DNA of 64,000 nt from Polaribacter sp. SA4-12 (GTDB lineage Bacteria > Bacteroidota > Bacteroidia > Flavobacteriales > Flavobacteriaceae), in contig NZ_CP019334.1 of assembly GCF_002163675.1 (NCBI RefSeq), positions 2,461,501-2,525,500 on the forward strand. Direction: 5' to 3'. The notes under the pieces were generated by a model. That model saw nothing but the letters and a program-made list of their open reading frames with translations, was not told where the DNA came from and searched no databases. Shown piece by piece: positions 53,542 through 62,705 of this stretch (the first letter of the stretch is position 1; each line of letters begins with the position of its first letter). The translations under genes were made by a program, and so were the position numbers.

Positions 53542-56500
53542 CTATTTTTTTGTTTTCAAAAATTTAGAGGGAGAATCTCCGTAAATTTTTCTAAAGCATT
53601 TACCAAAATAACCAGGATCGTTAAAACCAACCATATAACTAATTTGACTTATTGAGAGTTCATTCTGCTCTAACAATTGCATTGCTCTTTTTAATCTTAT
53701 CAATCGCATAAAATCATTTGGAGATTGCCCAGTAAGTTTTTTTAATTTTCTAAAAAAAGTAGATCTACTTGTATTCATATCAAAAGCCAATTCATCTACC
53801 CAATAGGTTTCTTTTGCCATATTAACTTCCATAAAATCCATTATTTTTCTCAAAAAACCTTCATCTGTAGAATTTAATGTTACTTTTTCTGGTGTTAATT
53901 CTTTTTCTGTCTGAAAACGTTTACGCATTAAATCTCTAGACTCTATTAATTTATCTACTCTTACGCTGAGTAATTTCATTTTAAATGGTTTTGGTAAATA
54001 AGCATCAGCACCAGATTCTAGACCTTTAATTTTATGCTCTACTAAGTTTAATGCTGTTAACATTATTACAGGTATATGACTTGTTCTAATATTTTTTTTG
54101 ATTTCACAACAGAACTCTACTCCATCCATTTCTGGCATTAAAACATCAGTAATTACAATGTCTGGCATCATTTTTAAAGCTATATTCAACGCTTCTCGAC
54201 CATGTTCTGCTTCTAAAATATTATATTTTTTTGAAAGCCCATCTTTTATTAATTGCCTAATATCTCTATTGTCATCTACAACCAAAACTGTTGATTTACT
54301 GTTTCCTTCAATGTTTATTTTTTCTAAATTTTCATCTAAATCTAATTCTTCTTCTTTAATAGGTTCTGGAATGCATATTTCAATAATTTCTTCGGATAAT
54401 AAATGTTCTTTACCTAATGGTAATTTTATTAAAAAATTAGTGCCTTTTAATTTATCTGAAGTAACTGCTATAGTACCATGATGTAAATCTACCAAGTCTT
54501 TAGTAATTGCTAAGCCAATTCCAGATCCTTTGTTTTCATTTTTAGCTACTTGATTTACCTGATAAAACCTCTGAAATACAAATGGTAATTCATCTTTCTT
54601 TATACCCACACCATTGTCTTTTATTTCAATCTGAAGATATTCTGTTTTAATATCTCTGTTTTCTATATGTATTTTATCTTTAAAAGGTTTACTAATAATA
54701 ATTTTTACTTCTCCTCCTTCTGGAGTAAATTTAATTGCATTGTGAACTAAATTATTTAGAATTTTTTCTAGTTTATCCCAATCGAACCAAATATCTACTT
54801 TGTACAACTCGCACTCAAAAGAAACAGTAACATCTTTCTTCTTTGCAATTGATTTAAAAGAAAAAACAACTTCTCTTACAAAATTTATAATATTAGATTT
54901 AGTTGCTCCTAACTTCGTTTCACCAACTTCTATTCTTCTAAATTCCATAAGTTGATGTACTAACCTTAATAAAGAATCTGCATTTCTTTTTACTACATTT
55001 AGTTTAGATTTTATAAACGCATCATTATTACTTACAGATTCTAATAACTCTTCTATCGGATTTAAAATTAAAGTAATTGGTGTTTTAAATTCATGAGAAA
55101 TATTTGTAAAAAATTGTAATTTTAACTTATTAACTTCTTCAATTTCTTTTTGAACTTGATATGCTGCTTTTTGCTTAGATTTTAAATTGAAGTAAGAAAT
55201 AATACTTAATAAAAAGAATAATATTAAGACACCATAGATCATATAAGCCCACCAAGTTAACCAAAACGGGGTTTCTATATGTAAGGCAATACTTGTATAA
55301 TCATTATTCCATAAACCATCATTATTAGAAGATTTAACTTTAAATTTGTAGTTACCAGGCGCTAAGTTTGTGTATGCAGCAAATCTTTTGCTAGAAGTTG
55401 TATTTTGCCAATTTGCATCAAACCCTTCTAATTTATATTTAAACTTATTTTTCTCTGGCGCTGCATAATGTAAAGATGCAAATTCGAAAGAAATATTATT
55501 TTGTGAATGGTTAAAATTAATTTCTTTAGTTTTATTTACAGCTTTAGATAGTAATATTTTATCGTCATATATTTTACCAACAATAACCTCTTCATTAGAA
55601 ATATAAATTTGTGTAATTACTGTTTTTGGAAGATATGTATTTTCTTTAAGGTTTTTAGGCTTAAAAACATTAAAACCATTTACACCTCCAAATAAAAAGT
55701 CTCCATTTTTTCTTTTAAAATAAGCCAATTCTTGAAACTCGTTATCTTGGAGTCCATCGTTTATATCGTAATTTCTAAATGTTACTTTTTCTGGATTAAA
55801 GTTTGTAATTCCCTTGTTACTAGACAACCATAAATTACCATTATCATCTTCTAGAATTCCTTTTATTACGTTATTTGGTAATCCATTTTTCTCTGAATAA
55901 ACCTTTGCAATTTCATAAGTATTAGTAGGTGTTTTTATAATCTTATTAAGACCTCCACCAAAAGTACCAATCCAAATATTTTTATTAAGATCCTCATGTA
56001 TAGATAAAATATAATTATGGCTTAACGATGTTTTTTTATTATCATTTTTCTTAAAAATTTTAAATTTAGGATACTCTTTACTAACCTCTTCTTTTGGCAA
56101 CAGACTTAAACCATCACTTGTTGCTATCCAAATATTACCATTACTATCTTCAAAAATATTTCTAATAATATTACTAGAAAGACTTTGTGGGTCTTCTATA
56201 TTATTTAAAAAATAGTCTTTCTGATAAAAATCTCCTTCAGAATTTAACTTCCACCTATGTAAACCGCCATTGTAAGTACCAATCCATAAATAACTTCTAC
56301 TATCTTGTAGTAAAGAGAAAATACTATTTCTAAACTCATGATAGGGCAATATACTAGTTACTTTAGATTCTGGTTTTGAAATATCTAATTGCAACAATTC
56401 TGGTTCTCCTGTACCTCCAATAAATAAATATGTTTTATCTTTTATTTTAACTTCTTCAATTGCATAAACATTTTTTAGGTCTTGAAATTTGGTATATGAA

Positions 56501-57738
56501 TTATAGTTTTTCAACATTTTATTTAAACCACCACCTTCAGTTCCAATCCATAGATTTTGATTACTATCTTCATAAAAAGATCTAATTTTATCATAACTTA
56601 AACTTTCTTCATTTTGCGTTTTTTGAACATGAATGAATTCTTTTCTATTAGGATCAAATTTATTTACCCCTCCGCCATTTGTTCCTGCCCAAATAATACC
56701 AGATTTATCTTTATATAAATCTGTAATAATATCTTTACTAATACTATTTGGTTGGTTAGGAGCATAAACATATTTTTTTATCTTTTTTATTTTATCCTCA
56801 GAAGAGTTATAGCTTATTTCCCATAAACCATTGGCTGTACCAGCCCAAATAATATTTTTATCTATTATTAAATTATTAAAAGAACCATTAAGTATTTTTT
56901 CTACTCTTAATTTTTTTGTGTCTTTAGTTCTATAAAAAAGTCCATTATTAGTTGCTAATAATAATCTCCCACCTTTTTCTGTAATATTTCTTACTGCAAC
57001 ATTTGGTAATTTTATTTCTTTATTTACACATCTAAAATATTCATCTCCATTAAAACTAACAGATAATTTGTAAATACCTTCATAACCACCAAGCCAAATT
57101 TGACCAATAGAATCTTCATAAACAGTGTTTGCTGCCAACAAACCTATATTATTAAGAATAAGAGGTTCTTGATGGATTTTAAAATGCTTAAAAACAACTT
57201 TATTATTAGTTGCCTTTAAATCTAGCATGTTTATACCTTTGTCTGTACCTACCCAAAGACGATTTTTTTTATCTCTATAAATACTAGATATATAATTACT
57301 ATTTAAACTATTTGTATCCTCTTTATTATACTTATATGTCGTAAATTTTTCTAAAGTTCTATCGAAATAAATAAGTCCACCACCAGTACTTCCAATCCAA
57401 AGATTGCCTTTTTGATCATCTTTAATTCTATAAATTAAGTTGCTAGAAATAGTAGATGTGTTATCTGGGTTTGGTTTATATACTTTAAAAGAATGACCAT
57501 CATATCTGTTTAAACCATCATGTGTACCAAACCACATAAAACCATCTTTATCTTGATGAATTGCATTAACATCGCTCTGAGACAAACCTTTAGCTGTAGT
57601 TATAGACTCAAAATAAATAGGTTTTTGAGAAAATGTTTTAATAGCAAAAAAGTAAAATATAATAGTTAAGATTGTAGCATATCCTCTATTACTTAATTCA
57701 AAATTGGTAAGAAATGTATTTTTAAATCCGTCTAGCAT
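53542..57738 (-). CDS. Hybrid two-component system sensor/regulator (HTCS)
   Basis: A 1398-residue one-protein signalling system. After an N-terminal hydrophobic signal (TILTIIFYFFAIKTFSQ) come many beta-propeller repeats of the Reg_prop type (DGFMWFGTHDGLNRYDG, GNLWIGSTGGGLIYFD) and a Y_Y_Y domain. A transmembrane helix, HisKA (NISHEFKTPITLIL, H882), HATPase (GSGIGLAI), receiver (phospho-acceptor D1198 in VITDVLMPEMDG) and AraC-type HTH (SRSTFFRKLKKLTG) follow. Such proteins sense oligosaccharides in the periplasm and activate the adjacent SusCD genes. I chose the second ATG, nearer the signal; an upstream ATG at 57831 would overlap the terminator. Confidence 0.93.
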   Translation of the reverse strand: MLDGFKNTFLTNFELSNRGYATILTIIFYFFAIKTFSQKPIYFESITTAKGLSQSDVNAIHQDKDGFMWFGTHDGLNRYDGHSFKVYKPNPDNTSTISSNLIYRIKDDQKGNLWIGSTGGGLIYFDRTLEKFTTYKYNKEDTNSLNSNYISSIYRDKKNRLWVGTDKGINMLDLKATNNKVVFKHFKIHQEPLILNNIGLLAANTVYEDSIGQIWLGGYEGIYKLSVSFNGDEYFRCVNKEIKLPNVAVRNITEKGGRLLLATNNGLFYRTKDTKKLRVEKILNGSFNNLIIDKNIIWAGTANGLWEISYNSSEDKIKKIKKYVYAPNQPNSISKDIITDLYKDKSGIIWAGTNGGGVNKFDPNRKEFIHVQKTQNEESLSYDKIRSFYEDSNQNLWIGTEGGGLNKMLKNYNSYTKFQDLKNVYAIEEVKIKDKTYLFIGGTGEPELLQLDISKPESKVTSILPYHEFRNSIFSLLQDSRSYLWIGTYNGGLHRWKLNSEGDFYQKDYFLNNIEDPQSLSSNIIRNIFEDSNGNIWIATSDGLSLLPKEEVSKEYPKFKIFKKNDNKKTSLSHNYILSIHEDLNKNIWIGTFGGGLNKIIKTPTNTYEIAKVYSEKNGLPNNVIKGILEDDNGNLWLSSNKGITNFNPEKVTFRNYDINDGLQDNEFQELAYFKRKNGDFLFGGVNGFNVFKPKNLKENTYLPKTVITQIYISNEEVIVGKIYDDKILLSKAVNKTKEINFNHSQNNISFEFASLHYAAPEKNKFKYKLEGFDANWQNTTSSKRFAAYTNLAPGNYKFKVKSSNNDGLWNNDYTSIALHIETPFWLTWWAYMIYGVLILFFLLSIISYFNLKSKQKAAYQVQKEIEEVNKLKLQFFTNISHEFKTPITLILNPIEELLESVSNNDAFIKSKLNVVKRNADSLLRLVHQLMEFRRIEVGETKLGATKSNIINFVREVVFSFKSIAKKKDVTVSFECELYKVDIWFDWDKLEKILNNLVHNAIKFTPEGGEVKIIISKPFKDKIHIENRDIKTEYLQIEIKDNGVGIKKDELPFVFQRFYQVNQVAKNENKGSGIGLAITKDLVDLHHGTIAVTSDKLKGTNFLIKLPLGKEHLLSEEIIEICIPEPIKEEELDLDENLEKINIEGNSKSTVLVVDDNRDIRQLIKDGLSKKYNILEAEHGREALNIALKMMPDIVITDVLMPEMDGVEFCCEIKKNIRTSHIPVIMLTALNLVEHKIKGLESGADAYLPKPFKMKLLSVRVDKLIESRDLMRKRFQTEKELTPEKVTLNSTDEGFLRKIMDFMEVNMAKETYWVDELAFDMNTSRSTFFRKLKKLTGQSPNDFMRLIRLKRAMQLLEQNELSISQISYMVGFNDPGYFGKCFRKIYGDSPSKFLKTKK

Positions 57739-57781
57739 ATCTAATATTAATAATCTTAAAAAGTATAAATATAAACTGAAT

Positions 57782-57819
57782 AAAAAAAGTGACCCAAGCT
57801 TAAACCTTGAATCACTTTT
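57782..57819 (-). terminator. Terminator between susD and the HTCS gene
   Basis: A stem AAAAGTGA/TCACTTTT (57785-57792 with 57812-57819) and CAAG/CTTG (57795-57798 with 57806-57809) with small internal loops, followed by seven T on the minus strand. It probably ends most susC-susD transcripts. Confidence 0.75.
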
Positions 57820-57852
57820 ACAATTAAACAAATAATAATGAAATGCGATTTA

Positions 57853-59415
57853 TTAGTACCCTGTATTTTGCTTTAAGTTAGGGTTTTGATCTAACTCATT
57901 TTGAGGTATAGCAATGTATTCTCTACCTGGCTTGTATGCACTGGTACCTGCACTATTAGATTTTAAAGCGGGGTTATTAACTATTCTTTCAACCACTTTT
58001 CCCCATCTTAATAAGTCAAAATATCTTGTACGTTCAAAAGTTAATTCTTTTACTCTTTCGTCTTCTATATCTTGCATTGTAGCGGTTGTAAACTCTGACA
58101 TATCTACTCTTCTACGTACTTTATTTAACGCTTCTAAACCATCTGCTGATAAATTATTATCATCCATTAAGTCTGCTTCTGCAAACATTAATAAAACATC
58201 TGCATAACGTAGCATTCTTAAGTTGTTACCAGCACCATGCCAACCATTAGCTAAAGACTGACTTAGGCCATTAAATGCCCAATCTGTGTATTTATTACCA
58301 TATATTTTTGTTCCTGCAGCAGTATAAACTTCATCATAACTTTGATCTCCATACGTTTTAGGAGCTAATACATTACCTTCATAAGTTGTAGTTTCAGTAG
58401 TATTAAAAAACAATGTTGTATATGCTCTTGGATCAATTTCATTATTTGTAGTTTTTTCATCTAAAAATAAGTCTAAAGCCCATTGGTTTACTTCCATTCC
58501 ATCTTGGTTAGTAAAACCTGCAGGAGCAAAATCTGGCTGGTAACCAGATCCTTTTCCTTTTCCTGGACCGTCTCCACCCCAACCACCGTTTCCATCGGCA
58601 ATCAATTGAATTTCAAATAATGATTCTGTATTGTTTTCAAATTCTTCTGTAAAATTATGTGCGTAATTATCCATTAATTGGTAAGAACTTCCAATAATTT
58701 TAGCGAATTCAGTTTTTGCTTCTCCAAATTTTTGTTGATACAATAACGCTTTTCCTAAATAACCTGTTGCGGCACCAGAAGTTGCTCTTCCTTTTTGATC
58801 TGCTGGCCAAGAATTAGGCAACATACTTTGTGCTTGTATTAAATCTGCTTCTATAAGCGCCCAAACTTGAGCTGGATCTGCTTGTACGATAGATAAAGGA
58901 TCTTCAATCTCTGAAAAAGGTAATTCTAATAATGGAATGTTTCTCCAGTTATTTAACAAATTAAAATAGTTAAAGGCTCTAAGAAAATGAGCTTCACCAA
59001 GAATTGCATCTTTTTGTTGTTGATCCATTTCTATATTTGGAACTCTAAAAAGCACTTCATTAGCTCTAGAAACTCCTTGATACATTGCTTGCCAAACCCA
59101 TTTTACAGGATTTCCTGCAGGATCTGTATTAAAGTAACTAACTTGTGTTCTATCTGAAGTACCATTACCGTTTATTACATCATCTCTATAATCTGATAAG
59201 AAAACTTCAAATCTAGAATAGTATAAAATATTAGAAAAAGGACTATAAGCTCCAATGATTCCTTTCTCTGCATCTTCTGCTGTCTGCCAAAAAGAGTCTG
59301 GTGTTAAAGCATTTGGATTTGATTGATTTAAAACGTCTTCACTACATTGTATATTAATCATACAAAATGTAAGTAGCGCCAAACTAATTTTTACTATTGT
59401 TTTATTTTTTTTCAT
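57853..59415 (-). CDS. SusD/RagB family glycan-binding lipoprotein
   Basis: A 520-residue outer-membrane lipoprotein (signal ending FCMINIQC, Cys 24). The N-terminal SusD-like domain includes FWQTAEDAEKGIIGAY and ILGEAHFLRAFNYFNLLNNW, the TPR region; the C-terminal part has RMLRYADVLLMFAEADL and ALNKVRRRVDMS. It covers the SusC pore and captures substrate. It starts 18 bases after susC. The ligand cannot be deduced. Confidence 0.93.
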   Translation of the reverse strand: MKKNKTIVKISLALLTFCMINIQCSEDVLNQSNPNALTPDSFWQTAEDAEKGIIGAYSPFSNILYYSRFEVFLSDYRDDVINGNGTSDRTQVSYFNTDPAGNPVKWVWQAMYQGVSRANEVLFRVPNIEMDQQQKDAILGEAHFLRAFNYFNLLNNWRNIPLLELPFSEIEDPLSIVQADPAQVWALIEADLIQAQSMLPNSWPADQKGRATSGAATGYLGKALLYQQKFGEAKTEFAKIIGSSYQLMDNYAHNFTEEFENNTESLFEIQLIADGNGGWGGDGPGKGKGSGYQPDFAPAGFTNQDGMEVNQWALDLFLDEKTTNNEIDPRAYTTLFFNTTETTTYEGNVLAPKTYGDQSYDEVYTAAGTKIYGNKYTDWAFNGLSQSLANGWHGAGNNLRMLRYADVLLMFAEADLMDDNNLSADGLEALNKVRRRVDMSEFTTATMQDIEDERVKELTFERTRYFDLLRWGKVVERIVNNPALKSNSAGTSAYKPGREYIAIPQNELDQNPNLKQNTGY

Positions 59416-59433
59416 TTTTTATAAATTTAAAAT

Positions 59434-62400
59434 TTAAAAAGAAACTTGTAATCCAAGTTGAAATGTTCTTGGCGTTGGATAACTACCTTCGTCTACACCT
59501 GCATTAAATATTTTTCTAGAACCACCTCTATTATTTCGACCTACTTCAGGATAATATCCTGTATAATCTGTTATTGTAAATAAATTTGTAGCAGTTACAT
59601 ATAATCTAAGCTTGCTGATTTTTATTTTATCTAAAACAGATTCTTTAAAATTATAACCAACTTGTGCATTTCTTAATCTAAAATAAGCTCCGTTTTCTAC
59701 ATAAAAATCAGACATCCTACGGTTGTTTCCATTATCTGACTTTGTATTTCTAGGAAGATCAGAACCTGTATTAGAAGGTGACCAACCATTTAAAGCGTCT
59801 GCAAAATAATTACCATCAGTATCAAAGTAACCTCTATATTTTGTACCATTTAATATAGAATTACCTGCAACACCATTAAATAATAAACTTAAATCAAATT
59901 GCTTATAATTAGCACTTAAATTTAGACCATAATCAAAGGTAGGTATAGGACTTCCTAAATATTTTTGATCATCTACATCTATATCTCCATCACCATCTAA
60001 ATCTTTAAATTTTATATCTCCGGCAACAGGGCTTCCTGATGCATCATTTGCAGCAGTTGCTTCTGCATCTGTTTGGTATATACCGTCTGTTACATAACCA
60101 TAAAAAGAACCAATTGGTTGTCCAATATCTGTTTTTGTACTATTTAAAGAGTTTGATGTAAAACTACCTTGACGTATTGGGGTGGAGCTACCTAAACTTG
60201 TAACATTATTGTCTAACACAGAAATATTACCTGAAACATTAAAAGAGAAATCATCTCCAACAGCATCACCATAACTTGCTACTAATTCAAAACCTTTATT
60301 TTCTACACTTGCAGAATTAAAAGGAATTGCATTTGTAAATCCTGTGTAAAGAGGAAGTTGAATATTTACTAAAATATCTTCAGATTTCTTAACAAAGTAA
60401 TCCATAGTAACATTTAGCTTATTATTTAATGCTCTAAAATCTAAACCAATATCTAATGTTTTTGTCGTTTCCCAAAAAATATTTGGATTTACACCTTTAG
60501 TGATAGAGTATCCAGGAACTCTTGCAGGTGTATCTCCTAGTACGTATTCGCTAAATAAATTTAATTCTGGGTCAATTGCGTAAACATCTACATTGTTAGA
60601 ACCAATTTCACCATAACTTACTCTAAATTTTACATCTGTAATTGCCTCTACATTTTCCATAAAGTCTTCATTACTTATATTCCAAGCTAATGCCATTGAA
60701 GGAAAAGTACCCCATCTTAAGTTTTCTTTAAAAAGAGAAGAACCATCTCTACGCAAAGTAGCTGTTAGTAGATATTTATCGTCAAAAGAATAATTTACTC
60801 TCCCAAAATATGATTGAATTGTTGAAGTTCTATCAAATGAAGGAGCATTACTTAATTCTTCAGCTGCCGAAGCTATACGAATATTATTCGCTGGGAACCT
60901 TCTTGCTTCTATACCTAACTGTCTTGCATTGTTTTCTTGCTGTGTATATCCACCAAGAACATCTACTGAATGCTTTCCAAAAGTCTTTTTATAGTTTAAA
61001 GTATGTTCTACTAAAGTAGATAAGAAGTTTGTATTTCTTTCTCTTAATTCAGAAAACTGTTTAATACCAGCATCCTTAAAAATCTGATTATCCGGAGTAA
61101 ATTCGTAGTTATTATCTGAATAAGTTTCTAGACCAAGATTTAGTTTGTATGTTAATCCTTCTAAAATTTCATAAGAAGCAGCAATATTTCCTAATATAGT
61201 ATTTCTTGTAATTGTTCTATCCTGTAGAGCAGCCACACCCAACTCATTAATAATCGTTCCAGGACCATAATAAGATGCTAATGCAGAACCTGCTCCAATA
61301 TCTGAAGAACTGAAATTACCTTCATCATCTCTTAAACGTATTGTAGGAATTAGATTTCTTTCTTTATTAAAGTATGGATTTGTGTTGTTAACAGTTCTTG
61401 TTAAACCAATAGTATTATCAAGACGAAATTTCCCTTTTATGAAAGAACCATTTGCTCTAACAGTTGTTCTTTTGAAATCTGAATACTTTACGATACCTTC
61501 ATTATCAAACTGATTTAATGAAAGACTGTATAATAAATTATCTGTTCCACCTGCAAGTCTAATATTTGTGTTTTTTACAATTGATGTTCTAATAGATTCA
61601 CCATAAAGATCACTTGTATTGTTAGGATTGAATTGAGTATCGTTTGCAGGAGATCTCATTCTGCCGTCATTATCATCAGCATTGTTTACGATATCTGCGT
61701 ATTGTCTTGCATTTGCCCAATTTAATGTGTTTATGATTTTATTAAATCCAACACTTGTATCTATATCTACAGTTAACTTTCCATTTTTACCCTTTTTGGT
61801 AGCAATTATTACTACACCATTTGCAGCTCTAGAACCATAAATAGCTGTAGAAGAAGCATCTTTCAATACCGAAATACTAGCAATATCTTGTGGATTTATA
61901 GAATTCATATTCCCAGTAATTACACCATCAATTACAAATAAAGGTCCAGCATCAGACAGAGTACCAATACCTCTAATAGTTATTAAAGAATTAGAACCGG
62001 GTGCTCCTCCTTGAGATTGAACACTTACACCTGCCATTCTACCTTGTAATGCTTGTGCAGGATCGTTAAACGTTAAGTTTTCAATATCTTTCGCCCCCAC
62101 AGTAGAAACTGCTCCTGTAAGATCTTTTCTCTTTTGAGAGCCATAACCAACAATTACAATTTCTTCTAAACTTTCTGTACTTGCTTCTAAAACAATTTTT
62201 ATGTTTTTTTCAGAACCTACAGTAACTTCCTTAGCTTTATAACCTAAATAAGATGCGACTAAAACATCTCCTTTTTTTGCTTTAATAATAAAATTACCAT
62301 CAAAGTCTGTTGAAGCACCTACTGTTGTGCCTTTCACTGAAACGTTAACTCCTGGTAATGTAATACCATCAATATCCACTACAGACCCTTCAATAGTTTG

Positions 62401-62490
62401 TGCATTTAGATGCTGCATACTCATTGCTGAAAACAGCAATAACAGTAATGAAGCATTTTTTAAGAATTTAAAAAATAATTTTCTGTTCAT
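59434..62490 (-). CDS. SusC/RagA family TonB-linked outer membrane protein
   Basis: A 1018-residue TonB-dependent importer. After the signal peptide (MSMQHLNAQ), a carboxypeptidase-D-like regulatory domain (GSVVDIDGITLPGVNVSVKG) precedes the TonB box and plug (EEIVIVGYGSQKRKDLTGAV, PLFVIDGVI, RAANGVVIIATKKG). The rest is the 22-strand barrel, ending in the Phe-terminated strand FQLGLQVSF. It imports oligosaccharides or peptides together with SusD. The 215 bases upstream show no clear TAnnTTTG, which fits HTCS-dependent activation. Confidence 0.93.
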   Translation of the reverse strand: MNRKLFFKFLKNASLLLLLFSAMSMQHLNAQTIEGSVVDIDGITLPGVNVSVKGTTVGASTDFDGNFIIKAKKGDVLVASYLGYKAKEVTVGSEKNIKIVLEASTESLEEIVIVGYGSQKRKDLTGAVSTVGAKDIENLTFNDPAQALQGRMAGVSVQSQGGAPGSNSLITIRGIGTLSDAGPLFVIDGVITGNMNSINPQDIASISVLKDASSTAIYGSRAANGVVIIATKKGKNGKLTVDIDTSVGFNKIINTLNWANARQYADIVNNADDNDGRMRSPANDTQFNPNNTSDLYGESIRTSIVKNTNIRLAGGTDNLLYSLSLNQFDNEGIVKYSDFKRTTVRANGSFIKGKFRLDNTIGLTRTVNNTNPYFNKERNLIPTIRLRDDEGNFSSSDIGAGSALASYYGPGTIINELGVAALQDRTITRNTILGNIAASYEILEGLTYKLNLGLETYSDNNYEFTPDNQIFKDAGIKQFSELRERNTNFLSTLVEHTLNYKKTFGKHSVDVLGGYTQQENNARQLGIEARRFPANNIRIASAAEELSNAPSFDRTSTIQSYFGRVNYSFDDKYLLTATLRRDGSSLFKENLRWGTFPSMALAWNISNEDFMENVEAITDVKFRVSYGEIGSNNVDVYAIDPELNLFSEYVLGDTPARVPGYSITKGVNPNIFWETTKTLDIGLDFRALNNKLNVTMDYFVKKSEDILVNIQLPLYTGFTNAIPFNSASVENKGFELVASYGDAVGDDFSFNVSGNISVLDNNVTSLGSSTPIRQGSFTSNSLNSTKTDIGQPIGSFYGYVTDGIYQTDAEATAANDASGSPVAGDIKFKDLDGDGDIDVDDQKYLGSPIPTFDYGLNLSANYKQFDLSLLFNGVAGNSILNGTKYRGYFDTDGNYFADALNGWSPSNTGSDLPRNTKSDNGNNRRMSDFYVENGAYFRLRNAQVGYNFKESVLDKIKISKLRLYVTATNLFTITDYTGYYPEVGRNNRGGSRKIFNAGVDEGSYPTPRTFQLGLQVSF

Positions 62491-62705
62491 AAAGTTTTAA
62501 ATTTGGTTGAATTAGTTTTTGAAGCTTGCCTTATTATTATCACAATAACTTCACTCCAAAGAAACAGGTTTAACGAATTTAAGATTGGTAATATCGTGTC
62601 AAGTTTCAGGAAATGACAACCAAAACCCACTAAAAATAGGTGTTTGATAATAAATAGGTAAAAAAATTATGCTTTTGACAAAAAACAAGAAATGTATTCT
62701 ATAAA

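Noticed and set aside
57739..57831. Longer HTCS start at 57831
   Set aside because: It would run through the terminator hairpin of susD; the later ATG gives a normal signal peptide position.
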